Source: Ischnura elegans (lineage: Eukaryota > Arthropoda > Insecta > Odonata > Coenagrionidae). From it: DNA of 64,000 bases. This document shows, piece by piece, positions 1-9,757 of the stretch. A program made the position numbers and the translations under genes. The stretch is from assembly GCF_921293095.1 (NCBI RefSeq), contig NC_060251.1, forward strand, positions 55,073,585-55,137,584, given 5' to 3'. Position 1 is the stretch's first letter. Every line of letters begins with the position of its first letter. The notes beneath the pieces were generated by a model. It was not told the origin of the DNA, did not search any database, and worked only from the letters and a program-made list of their open reading frames with translations.

Positions 1-916
1 TTTCTTTCCCATCAATTATGATTTCTCGTGGTGCCAGCCAGTCTGGCAAGAATGTGACCCATTGGTGGGTCACACTCCTCCTTTGTGTTAAACGAGCTTC
101 GTCTTGGGCGGCATGACGCAGTGGTAGATCACATTCAACTTCTGGATTTTTATGCAGATAGAACACCATTGGTTACTTCCTTACCACTACCATATGTAAG
201 GTTTCACAGATATTATAAGGTAAGCTCTTATATTTTATAAGTATAAATATTTGTGAAAATTTTGAAGTTCATCTCAGCAAAATGGGCTAAATGGTTTGAA
301 CATGAACCTGTAGTTATGTTTATCAGTTATGTTTAGTTTTCAAGTTGGTCATTCATTTAATTCCAGTTACTCTTACATAAGTGGCAACAATTATTTTTTA
401 TCAGATTTTATCATTCAGTCATGCATCCACCATTCTTCCCTTTATCCCATCCAAACAGTATTTTCTTTCTCCATCTGCCCAGAACCCACACTTCCTAAAT
501 GGAGCATACCATTTTTTCCCCTCAACCACATAATTCTATCTTCTCATCATACTTTCCAAAATATTAATCTCTTCACGGGCCATGTTGACCACCTTGATCA
601 TCTGTCCTTTCTTCTTTCCAACTTACATTTTTTCATTCTTCCTTGATTCTTCCGCCTACTCTGGTGAAAATAATAATCAATGATGTACAGGATATAAAAA
701 ATGACAGCAAAACATTGATGAAAAGATTTTTTTTGATAATTTGTCCAATTTATGTTTCCAAGATAGCAGAGGAAGAGTACATTTACCCAAATTTCCATAC
801 AGAGCCATATAGAGGGATGATTATAAGTGGTCAATTTATTTGTTTACTTATTTGCCCAAAGACCTAGTGCATATGAATATACAAGATATATTAAGGCACG
901 TTCTAGATACAAAGGT
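1..916. other. No gene seen
   Basis: No convincing coding region is visible here; the longest open frames are low-complexity and T-rich. A 22-nt hairpin with 9-bp arms (TGTGACCCA/TGGGTCACA) lies at 53-74. The stretch at about 105-140 (GACGCAGTGGTAG) resembles a tRNA box A but has no matching box B. Confidence 0.5.
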
Positions 917-1893
917 TTAACTGCCGTTATTAAGGTAATCGTCAACAGAGTAATACATATTGTTCAGTAATAGCCTTTTTAATTTACTCTTAAACAAATT
1001 GATGTTGTTCACATTTTTTATACATGTAGGTAGTTTGTTAAACATTTTGATGCCCATTTCCTTTGGGCCCATTTTAGCTACCTTAGTGCGTACAAAATTG
1101 TAATGCAAGTCACTTTGTGACCTAGTGGGGTAATTATGAAAAACACTATTCATGACGAAATTATTAAAGTTATTTTTTACATACATAATAGTAGACAAAA
1201 TATACACACAAGGAATCGGTAGAATTTGCAATTCCTTGAAGATTGGTCTGCTGGGAGACCTATAACCTTTGTTAGCAATTATTCTCATTGCACGTTTCTG
1301 GAGACGAAAAATCCTTAAAGCGTGATGGCTAGAGATTATGATCCCAGAAGATTATGCTGTAAGTAACATGAGGGTAATATAAACTTAGCAATGCAGTCTT
1401 TCCCACTGTGGGGCTAGGCTGTCTCAGCAAGTAGCAGGTAGAATTTAATTTACTGCTGATGTAATTGATATGGTCGTCCCAAGTCATTTTATAATTCAGA
1501 GTTGTACCTAGAAATTTACATGTATTAACTTGCTCAATTGATTTACCTTCCAGTCTTACTAGCATGCTTTCCATTGGTTGGCCACTAGACTTAAAATGAA
1601 TTAGTTTGCTTTTATTTGGGTTTACCATCAAGTAGTTGTCATGGGCCCAATTGCTAATCAAATTACAAACTAACTGAGCATCTTGGTTCAAAGATTGTTC
1701 AGAGTTAGTTGAAATGATAACAGTGGTATCATCCGCATACAGTACTGGTAAAATATTGTCCTTAACAGATATAGAAAGAGGTAAGTCGTTAACATATAAT
1801 AAAAACAAAAGTGGCCCCACGGTTGAACCTTGTGGAACACCCACTCGTGAATTACATGCAGTAGATGCAATTGGCAACAATACTCATTTAGAG
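917..1893 (-). pseudogene. 5'-truncated non-LTR retrotransposon (LINE) reverse transcriptase remnant
   Basis: Read on the minus strand, this encodes the palm and thumb part of a LINE reverse transcriptase and its C-terminal tail. The first block (about 1893 to 1329) has the GVPQGSTVGPLLFLLYVNDL motif followed by the catalytic YADD box near 1729-1741, then the KFLG motif typical of the RT thumb. The second block (1288 to 917) has the NNFVMN...HNYPTRSQ...MGIKMFNKLP tail seen in Jockey-like LINEs. The two blocks are in different frames, so at least one frameshift lies near 1290-1370. No endonuclease or upstream RT motifs are present, so the copy is 5'-truncated. It is a dead insertion rather than a host gene. 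Jockey-like assignment is from motif memory and is tentative. Confidence 0.85.
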
Positions 1894-2683
1894 TAACATA
1901 ACTTTGACAGTGAATGCAAATAATCTTTGGTTGCCTTTTTAAATGAGCTATTAAGTAGGAATGACATATATACCCTCATGAAAAGTGTTCAAGATAGAAC
2001 CACAGCATTATTTTCATTTCAGGCCAACCGTGTTGATATCTTCTTCTCCGTTCAATTACCTTTTCTATCCTATTTTGAACCCATATCTTAATTGATTTTC
2101 AAAATTGGCTACAATCTTTAAAATCTATGTTGAGGAAATACATAATGCTAAAATGATCCAAATAACATTGAAAACTGAAACAAGAGATTTCATGTTTCTG
2201 TTTAAAAAAAACACCAATCCAAAAAATTTTCGTGTCTTGTGGACGGGAAAAATATCTCATGCTTGGGAGGAGGATACCCCTAACCCCTATTGTTGCACCC
2301 TTGGATCATATAAAATAGAAAATAAAAGTTTCTCTATGGCATTGTCTTGTATAATGTGGGGGAATTTCACTTTACATCTCCATATAAAATTTTGTGCAGT
2401 GCTCAAAATCAGGGCTAGGGATGGAGGTGCACATGATTTCGTAAATCAGGCAGTGTCCAATATAACATGAACCACAGCCTTTGATATCTGAGTGGGGATC
2501 TTGCCCCCTAACAATCATGCTTGAGGGGGTCGAGCCCCTTCTACCTACCCATTTTTGTGACCCTGTCCAAAATAAGTCACTGCAGATGTTACTCTGTTAT
2601 CAGTTGTATTTAATTCTGTTGACTAACAATTCAAATGATGATTTTTCTTGAACTCAGGCTGTCTTTAAAGAATTCACTCATAC
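1894..2683. other. No gene seen
   Basis: AT-rich spacer between the LINE remnant and the next transposon. Open frames are short and show no recognisable domain. Confidence 0.4.
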
Positions 2684-2691
2684 CTAAAAAG

Positions 2692-2960
2692 CAGTGGCGT
2701 AACTATAAGGAATGCTATTCGGGAGGGGGGGATGGGAGAGCTTGGGGGGATGACCCCCCCTGGCGACCAGGAAATTTTTTTGAGAAATTGCATGCCTGGA
2801 AATACATTTTACATCATTTTGGCACTTAAAATTTAACATTAAGCAGATGAAGTTATTACGTGTCAAATCTAGACAATAATTTTAAATATGTATTTTCTTT
2901 ATTTCTCTGAGGCCTCAGGGGAGGATCTATCCCCTTATCCCTACCAAAGTTACGCCACTG
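2692..2960. mobile_element. Non-autonomous hAT-like element (CAGTGGCGTA family B)
   Basis: Terminal inverted repeats CAGTGGCGTAAC and GTTACGCCACTG bound a 269-bp element. The 8-bp target duplication is CTAAAAAG (2684-2691) / CTACAAAG (2961-2968), one mismatch, as expected of the hAT superfamily. The interior has G-runs and C-runs near the ends and no coding capacity. Its reverse complement matches the element at 40775-41039. Confidence 0.8.
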
Positions 2961-2968
2961 CTACAAAG

Positions 2969-3579
2969 CAAAGCTGTAATAAGTAGAAGGGTTCTTTGAG
3001 TGAGTCCCATGAATTGGAACCCCAAGAATAGAAAATTTGGGAGTGAATTATCACAAAAGAAAAGTAAGCCCATCTACAATGGGGTAGAGATATGGAATAG
3101 TTTCAATGAGACCATTACACACAGATAAAGAAAATGAAAAACTGATTAGTAAGAGGATAAAATTAAGAAGCCATGACATAGATAGGAAGTAATAAAAGGT
3201 TTGCTACGCAATCAACATTAATGTAGGAACCGTAATATTAGATTATTATTAAAGCATTCTTCCAACAGGTGGAAAGTCACAGTGGAAAGGCCATTCTTAT
3301 GACCCCTTGGGCTGTAATTTTCAATGACTTCTGGTAGGGCCATCCATGTCACAGGTAGAGTTACCCATAAGTCGAAGAGTAAGAACCAGACAAAAGGTAG
3401 TCCACATGATGTTGTCACTTAACAAACACTGTTGAAACAGAAGTTGGAATTAAATCCAACCAATTGTGTCTTCCCTGAAAAAATGGAGAAAAACCAAATG
3501 AGCCTCAGAAACTTATGGAACGGGAGCTGTCCGCAAAGGGTGGGTGTTGTTCATGGCAGTGAGGTCAGGAGGTCCTCGA
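2969..3579. other. No gene seen
   Basis: Spacer between a hAT-like element and the first recognisable LINE coding sequence. It may include the LINE 5' UTR, but no domain or signal is recognisable. Confidence 0.35.
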
Positions 3580-3767
3580 GGTCATAGACATGCAAAATCC
3601 TCGTAAAGACTTATCATCAATAACAGCAGCGATCAAGAAAGGAGACAAGAAGAAGGAGAAGGCAGCAATAAATGGAGGGACTTGGAATGTGATGGCAAAG
3701 ATGAAGGCAGGGAAGCTAGAAAACATCAAATGGGAAATGGAGAGAGGGAAAATATACATCTTGAAAC
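3580..3767 (+). pseudogene. LINE segment 1: start of the endonuclease domain
   Basis: The reading GTWNVMAKMKAGKLENIK is the start of an APE-type LINE endonuclease (consensus NVR..GKLENVKREM). It is cut at 3767 by a hAT-like insertion and resumes at 4392 in the same frame. This is the 5' piece of one LINE copy whose later pieces are at 4392-4921, 5220-5262, 5424-6004, 9344-9445 and 9758-11165. The true 5' end is not defined. Confidence 0.75.
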
Positions 3768-4391
3768 CAGGGGAGCAGATAGGAATTAAGTTTAGGGGGG
3801 TTTTAGGTGCAACTAATACTGGGAGGTTAAGGGGCATGGAACACCCGCCAGGGTAAGCGAGAGGTGCGGGGGCCCTTCCCCCAGCAAAAAAATTTAAGAT
3901 AAATGCTTCAAAATGGTGAATTTTATGGCTTTGTGAGGGATATTTCATTAACTTTTAAACTAGTCTAAAGGTAATATTTACCCTTTTACTGCCAGCCTAT
4001 TTCAGGTGGGATGTACGAAGACTGCCAAGGCTATTTTCCAGAATTTGCAACATTTCATATTTTAAAAATTTCAGCTACTAAATTTTATTTAATACGTCTA
4101 GATTTTTTCTAAATTCTTAAGATATATTTATATCTTCTAACCATAGATATAATATGGGGGTTTACTTAAATTACAGTCGTTCAAAAGGCCACAATCATGA
4201 AAAAGTGAAATAAGTTGGGCCGATAAATCGGCCCCTGGCAGTTTTCGCTCAACCAGCGAGGGCCGATATATCGGCCCGTTGGCAGTAAAAGGGTTAATAC
4301 AATTTAGTAAAGTAGATCATACTTAAAAAATTCTCTGAGCTCTGGGGGGGGGGGGGGGTTATCCTCCAAAACCCCCCTTGCTGTGCCACTG
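3768..4391 (-). mobile_element. hAT-like family A element, minus orientation, split by a MITE
   Basis: The ends are CAGGGG.GCAG.TAGGAATT on the left and GCTGTGCCACTG on the right, matching family A copies elsewhere in the window. The 8-bp flanks CTTGAAAC (3760-3767) and TTGGAGAC (4392-4399) are a decayed target duplication with 3 mismatches. The flanking LINE reading frame rejoins when the element is removed, which supports the borders. It is interrupted by a piggyBac-type MITE at 3981-4293. Confidence 0.75.
3981..4293. mobile_element. piggyBac-type MITE nested in the hAT-like element
   Basis: A 313-bp element with termini CCCTTTTACTGCCA and TGGCAGTAAAAGGG, flanked by TTTA (3977-3980) and TTAA (4294-4297). 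TTAA duplications with CCY.. termini are the hallmark of the piggyBac superfamily. Near its right end are two copies of an 18-bp palindrome, GGGCCGATAAATCGGCCC (4218-4235) and GGGCCGATATATCGGCCC (4260-4277). It has no transposase. Confidence 0.85.
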
Positions 4392-4921
4392 TTGGAGACT
4401 ATGTGAAGTAAGGTGGAGGGATAGTGGGGATTACTGGAGTGAAAGTTATAGGGTTATGTATAGTGGTGAGGAGGAAAGTTAATGAGGGTTAGCTCTTGTA
4501 CTAATCAGGAAGCTCCATAAGAGAGTGATAATGTTATATCAGGTTTGCAATAGGATTCTGGTGGTAGAAATCAGGACACTACCCACCAACCTTGTGGTGA
4601 TTCAATTTTACATGCCCAAAGGCAATTATAGGAAGGAGGGAATAAATGAGGTGTATGGAAAGCCCAAGGAAATAATCAGGAGAATTCCTGATAAGAAAAA
4701 AATAGTGGTGATGGGGAACTGGAACACCTCAGTCAGATAAAGGAGGGATGGAAACAAAATAGGAGAATTTGGATTAGGAATGTAAAATGACTGGGGAGAG
4801 GGAGCATTAGAATTTTGTGACGGAACCAAGTATTCATCACAAAAATGTGGTTCAATTATTATAAAGGATGGTGGTATGCATGGAAGAGTCTAGGGAATAT
4901 GATTAGAGATACCAGATGAAC
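4392..4921 (+). pseudogene. LINE segment 2: endonuclease domain
   Basis: The frame at 4525-4740 reads VVIQFYMPKGNYR...IPDKKKIVVMGNWNTSV, matching the LINE endonuclease core (VVQVYMPT...KDKVIIMGDWNA). The expected catalytic GDWN is GNWN here. After an in-frame stop near 4738 the frame continues as GNKIGEFGLG. Stops and substitutions show that the copy is dead. It ends at another hAT-like insertion. Confidence 0.85.
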
Positions 4922-5219
4922 CAGTGGTGCAGCGAGGGAGGGATAAAAACCCCCCCCAGAGCTCAGAGAAATTTTTAAGTTAAATCCATTTTACTGAATT
5001 GGTTTGATATTACTAATAAAATAGTGTAATGTTTAATAAATTATCCCTCAGAAAGCCGCAAAACTCACCATTTTGAACAATTTATCTTAAAATTCCACAA
5101 TTTATTAATCTCGCACCTACCACTTATCCTGGTGGGTATTCCATACCCCCACACACCCCGGTATTGGTTGCACCTAAACCCCCCCCCCTCCCGACCCTTA
5201 ATTCCTGGCTGTGCCCCTG
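4922..5219 (+). mobile_element. hAT-like family A element with perfect 8-bp target duplication
   Basis: This 298-bp element runs from CAGTGGTGCAGCGAGG to GGCTGTGCCCCTG. The target duplication AGATGAAC is perfect (4914-4921 and 5220-5227). It interrupts the LINE endonuclease reading frame. The internal sequence (AGAGCTCAGAGAAATTT..., CCCTCAGAAAGCCG) is shared with copies at 11471, 12608 and 15595. Confidence 0.92.
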
Positions 5220-5262
5220 AGATGAACAACATCATGGTAAAACAGAGGTACATACATGTAGG
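5220..5262 (+). pseudogene. LINE segment 3: short endonuclease fragment
   Basis: Forty-three bases of the same LINE lie between two transposon insertions. The fragment includes the right copy of AGATGAAC and the left copy of CATGTAGG. Its identity rests on position and continuity rather than on a domain match. Confidence 0.6.
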
Positions 5263-5423
5263 CAGTAGTGGATCCAGGATAGGGACAAGGGAGGGACTAA
5301 GTATGGGGTAAACTCCCGGAAGTATTGTGGGTCCGAACAAAAATTACCATTCAATCCAACGTAAATTGGATGTCCAAGGGGGGGGGCATATTCCCCCCCC
5401 CCCCCCCCATAGACCCGCCACTG
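5263..5423. mobile_element. Short hAT-like element with perfect 8-bp target duplication
   Basis: A 161-bp element with ends CAGTAGTGGATCC and GACCCGCCACTG. The flanking duplication CATGTAGG is identical on both sides (5255-5262 and 5424-5431). Long G and C runs lie next to the ends, as in the other CAGTGGCG-type elements. It is non-coding. Confidence 0.9.
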
Positions 5424-6004
5424 CATGTAGGAATAGTATGAAAAACTTGTGCGACTTCCCTGCAGTGGATATGGATTTGGATCACCTCTCAGTTCTCATG
5501 AAATGAAATTTAAGATTCAAAAGATTGAGGAAAATCAGAATGGTGAGGAAGTGGAAAATAGAAATCTGAAGGGTATAATGAGGAGAGAATACCAGGAACT
5601 AGTGAAGAATAGTATTGAGTAGATTAGAAATTGGCAGACTATAGAAGAAGGATTAGATTAAAACAGGAATAGTTAAATAAGTCAACTGGCTACGTTGACA
5701 GTAGATGGATAAAAGTTGTGGCTAACAGAGGAAATGATAAAAAAGATGAGGAAGAGAAGGGTGTGGAAGAATGTGGACATAGAGCTGGGCAAAGGAATGG
5801 ATAGGGAAACACACAATCGACTACAGAGTGAAACCAAGATGGAGGCTTGGTGTAGAAGACAGTGAGAGGAAAAGGAAAAATTTCAGAAGGAAGGCTAGGC
5901 ACACTGTACACCAAGATAAAGTTGCTATCAGGCAGCATAGAGTGCAAGCCATGTCAAATATTAAGACAAAAGATGGAAGGATGCTAAGCAATCCAAGCCC
6001 AGAT
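5424..6004 (+). pseudogene. LINE segment 4: region between endonuclease and reverse transcriptase
   Basis: The frame contains CTYPAVD.DLDHLS-like and KDGRMLSNPSPD readings, matching the end of the LINE endonuclease and the linker before the RT (KDGRLLTDP...RWKEY). Several stops are present. It breaks at about 6004 where a 3.3-kb AT-rich insertion starts, and it resumes at about 9344 with VKSRWKEYEKDL. Confidence 0.75.
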
Positions 6005-6062
6005 AACACGGCATTTGTATTACATCTGTATTACATCAATAATACACAAAAAATACGTGCCC

Positions 6063-6328
6063 AAATACATATGTATAAGATGGAATACGATCGTATTACA
6101 TCGGTATATTTCACGTAGAAGTGGTTCAAAAGTCCCTATGGATGTATGTATTCGTGCGTATTACAAATTGGAAATCTGAATACCCATTCATGAATTGTAC
6201 ATATGTATGCAATGGAATACAATCGTATTACGTCTGTATATTTCACGTAAAAGTGGCTCAAAAGTCCCTCAGGATGTATGTATACATGCGTATTACAAAT
6301 TGGAAATCTGAATATCCTTACATGTAAT
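6063..6328 (+). repeat. Two tandem copies of a ~132-bp unit
   Basis: Both copies contain ACATATGTAT, a GGAATAC...TCGTATTAC stretch, TATATTTCACGTA, AAAAGTCCCT and ATTACAAATTGGAAATCTGA in the same order. They differ at scattered positions. They form the left subterminal region of the 3.3-kb insertion. Confidence 0.85.
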
Positions 6329-7294
6329 ATACATATGTATCTGCAGGCCCTCGTACACGAATTATACATATTGATTTTCTGATCCCACATCCACTTAATA
6401 TCGATATGGATCAAACGGATGAATAAGGAAACCAGAACATACAGATAATAAAACATTTATTCAAAGAGAAAAATAAAATTATACACACAAATAACAAGTG
6501 TGGCCATGAATATTGTTAACAAGCATTAAGGGCCAGCAAACAGTAGGTGAAACTTAGTTAAAACAAATGGCACAAAGATAAATCAAGTACAAACAATGGT
6601 TTGAATTGGAAAATAGAAAAAAATGTTAGCACGGAACAAGCGTTGTAACCCATAGCACAAAAAGAAACCTGAATTCAGGAAACCAACTCTGCACAATTAG
6701 CCACTTTCTGAAAGGAGAAAAAAAGAAGTCAAGTTTAAAAGTCATGCAAAAATATATCTTTTTGTAAGATCTGAATAGGAGCTCAAGGCCTTTCAATTTT
6801 ATTTTTTTTTCAATTCATATAGGCGGTCAGTATTCTGTGAAGTCTGTAATTTTAGTACTAATTCTGTATTCTGAATGCAAATGAAAGTTTGGCTTCTCTG
6901 CTAGATTCCAGACATAAGTTTTAAATATTTTCATTTACCAATTATGTCGAGGTCCCAGCTAGCACAGATTTGACCTTGTCCTTTGAGAAATCATATATTT
7001 TGGGGAAATGCTTTCATTTTACAAAATTAATAGCCTTTCTCTTAAGAATAATGAGAAATATGAGAAAAGATCATATGAATACTTTTAAATATAAATTAAC
7101 TAGGAAAACGTGAATCCATTGGTATGCTTATTTAGTACATGATACTAATATATTAGTACCATGATTTAGTAGCGGATGACTCACACAGAAAAAATATAAA
7201 CTTGTGATATCAAATTTTCAATCAAATAAATTTCATACATAATAGATAATTTCAGGCTTAACTTTAAGAAACCTCTCCATTATGGTTAAAAAAA

Positions 7295-7372
7295 ATTTTC
7301 CCTCAAAGCTTACCTCGGTATTAACAATTCCACCTGGTCTTCTGGCTTTCCTTCGTCGTTTTTTTCCGTAAT
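7295..7372 (-). other. Possible small basic coding exon inside the 3.3-kb insertion
   Basis: On the minus strand an ATG opens a 21-codon frame reading MDYGKKRRRKARRPGGIVN and ends at a GAG|GTAAGC splice donor. The run of Arg and Lys resembles a nuclear localisation signal or DNA-binding tail. Nothing similar is recognised. It could be part of a decayed transposase or captured gene, or chance. Confidence 0.2.
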
Positions 7373-8212
7373 CCATTCTCCTCTTGTCCAGGCCAAGCTA
7401 TTTACATCGTCGCCTGCTGGGTATGCGCGAAAGAGCATGAAAAGAAAATTAAAATTAATTAATTTGGCCCGTACGCACCTTTATATAATGACAAACTTTC
7501 GCATGAAAATTACGTATTTATCTTGTGTCAATAATAATGACGAAATGCACCTTGATTGACTGCATTTCATGATGAAAGAAATATTACATTTTGCTTTAAG
7601 GGAACCGATATTACACGACCAATACTTCTTGTTCGTTAAATAATTAGAAGTAGAGGGCAAAACCGCTCGGAACCTCGAGGAATCTATTAGCATAGAGTAA
7701 GTATATACTTACTCTATGCTATTAGTGACAAGGCTACGCTGATAAGTATACGGTCAAAGATGTTATGACTAAAGCATAGGATAACTAGGAATGCAAGAAC
7801 TACAATACAGTAGGTTGTGGTAATAAACAGCGATAAAACAACTTACACGTGAACGAAAACATTCCTTTAAACAATTTTTTCTGCTCTTAATTAAGAGAAG
7901 AAAAAATGTAACTTCAGCCGCGAAGCACGGAATTAGGTACTATACGACGCATAATCTATTAATTTATACGTACAAGATTGACATTACTATGTTTTACCAT
8001 TTAACTTCAATGGACACCAGTCTCCTCGATACATAACTCAACAAAAAAGGAAAACAATAGCCAAACATAAACAAAATAATTACCTCTATTGGCGCAATGT
8101 GTTGACCACATTGCGCCAATAGTTGTATCCAAATATACTCAAATAACATAATTAATGTAGTCTATGTAGGCGTACAATACAATAAAAGATAAATCATACC
8201 TTACCTTAATAA

Positions 8213-8340
8213 TCCAGTGACAGGAAACTGCTGGAGCTGGCTTGCACGAATCGCAATAACGTGTGGGATTGAAGCACATTTCCAGCAAAACATAGCTTGG
8301 CTTCGGGTTGAGCACACCATCCACACGCACCGGTTATTGA
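8213..8340 (-). other. Possible Cys-containing exon inside the 3.3-kb insertion
   Basis: A minus-strand open stretch ends at ATTAAG|GTAAGG, a good splice donor. One frame reads RCVWMVCSTRSQAMFCWKCA, with Cys pairs that loosely recall a zinc-binding tail. Another frame is also open, so the frame is undecided. The function is not recognised. Confidence 0.15.
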
Positions 8341-9031
8341 GGATTAAAACACTATGTAAATTCTTCCAATAAGTATAATAATACAAACAAATATAAAATT
8401 AACTATACATCAGTAGCTAGTTAATTACGGATTTCCTTTTGCTTATTAGCGTAGATGCCTAAGTTCCTCCAACAGCACGTTCTCGTAGTCTCGAACGAAA
8501 TGCCGAGGTTTACTGTCAACGAGATTATAACTGTATCACTCCCACTCACTTCCCTAGCGACAGTGAGCCGCGGAAGTGAGAATTTAATTTTTTGTCTAAA
8601 CAGTTACATTAAAATATTGTTTAAAAAATCAAACTTCGCTTTTACTTTTGATCTGTGCAAGTACTATGTTTTGTATTTTTCATGTAATGTGAACCATTTT
8701 TCCATGTGTATATTTCGCGGATAGAAACTGAATTTTACATATGTAATACGTCTGTATTTCGCGTGCATTTACAAATTAACATAAATAGCCGCCATCTTTA
8801 CTACCCTTGCTCACATCGACTAGTATATGATTTATTTTTAAGCTTTCTGGGTATAAATTCGAATGGATGAATGATCATTAAAATAGGGAAATCTGGCGTT
8901 TGCTGTGAACATATTATTTCTGGAAAAAATGTTTATGAACATTTCGCAAGACGCCACGGAAATCTACCTCCCAAGTATTACAGGAAATATACATAATGTA
9001 TATTATGTGTATTTTTGACCACATTTATGTA

Positions 9032-9219
9032 TGTATTTCCTCTGTATTCATACATATGTAAAAGTGGTACGTGTTACACGATAAATACATTTGTATTTTT
9101 GTGTATTTTTGACCACATTTACATAAGTATCCAAATTTCAAAAATACACAAAAAATACAAATGTATTTATCGTGTAACATGTGCCACTTTTACATATGTA
9201 TGAATACAAAGGAAATACA
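9032..9219. repeat. Large hairpin, ~80-bp arms
   Basis: The left arm 9032-9112 and the right arm 9138-9219 are near-perfect reverse complements (about 4 mismatches) with a loop of about 25 nt. The arms include ACATATGTA and GATAAATACA. The hairpin belongs to the right end of the 3.3-kb insertion. Confidence 0.9.
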
Positions 9220-9343
9220 TTCAATAATACATATGTACTACAGATGTACATATGTATTACGTAATACATAACAAAAATATATATGTATGTGACCCATGAA
9301 AATACAATATATATACATATGTATATCCAAATGTGTGTTGTTG

Positions 9344-9445
9344 GGGAGGTTAAGAGCAGATGGAAGGAGTATGAAAAGGATCTGTGAGATGGTAGGAATA
9401 GGCTGGAAAGATTGAACACAGAGGAGGGAAGTGCAGTGAAGGAGG
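9344..9445 (+). pseudogene. LINE segment 5: pre-RT linker
   Basis: The reading VKSRWKEYEKDL, then RLERLNTEEGSAVKEA after a frameshift, matches the LINE stretch just before the reverse transcriptase. It is bounded by the 3.3-kb insertion on the left and a 304-bp hAT-like element on the right. Confidence 0.75.
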
Positions 9446-9749
9446 CAAGGGCATACCCAGCATCATAATTAGGGGGGCAAGCCAAGTTGTGACATTTCAG
9501 CATGGAAAAGTGAATGAAGCTAACATTTTAAGAAAATTATAACAGCGCTTTATTAGTTTATGAGATTATTTCCTTGAAAAAATAGTTTTATTTTAGTTAC
9601 ATATCTTATACTAATACATATCATTTTTCATGGGTTTAAAGAAAATTTGTTGAATAATTTCGTTTCAATTCAGTACTGATTTTTGCTTACAGGCTAATGG
9701 TAATTTTGCTTCTGGGGGGGTCAGCTGCCCCTCGCTGGTCACGCCCATG
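9446..9749. mobile_element. hAT-like element in the LINE
   Basis: A 304-bp element with ends CAAGGGCATACCCAGC and GCTGGTCACGCCCATG. The target duplication is GAAGGAGG (9438-9445) / AAAGGAGG (9750-9757), one mismatch. G and C runs sit near the ends. It is non-coding. Confidence 0.8.
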
Positions 9750-9757
9750 AAAGGAGG

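Larger units (their letters stand above)
6005..9343. mobile_element. 3.3-kb AT-rich insertion of unknown class inside the LINE
   Basis: The LINE frame stops at about 6004 and resumes at about 9344, so this block arrived later. Its ends are loosely inverted (CACGGCATTTGTATTACAT against the reverse complement of the right end, CACACATTTGGATATACAT). Both ends are full of ACATATGTAT motifs. The left end has two tandem copies of a unit of about 132 bp (about 6063-6197 and 6198-6328). The right end has a large hairpin (9032-9219). No clear target duplication or transposase was recognised, so the class is open and the borders are good only to about 10 bp. The interior has two short minus-strand frames that end at good splice donors (listed separately). 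Confidence 0.6.

Noticed and set aside
5375-5410. Long G and C homopolymer runs as G-quadruplex or regulatory sites
   Set aside because: They recur at the same place in each CAGTGGCG-type transposon end, so they are element sequence and may partly be assembly noise.
6121-6456. Open frames on both strands with repeated peptides (RITNWKSEYPF...)
   Set aside because: They are translations of the tandem 132-bp non-coding repeat, not a repeat protein.
9138-9503. 121-codon minus-strand frame
   Set aside because: It runs across a transposon hairpin and into LINE and hAT-like sequence; no domain.
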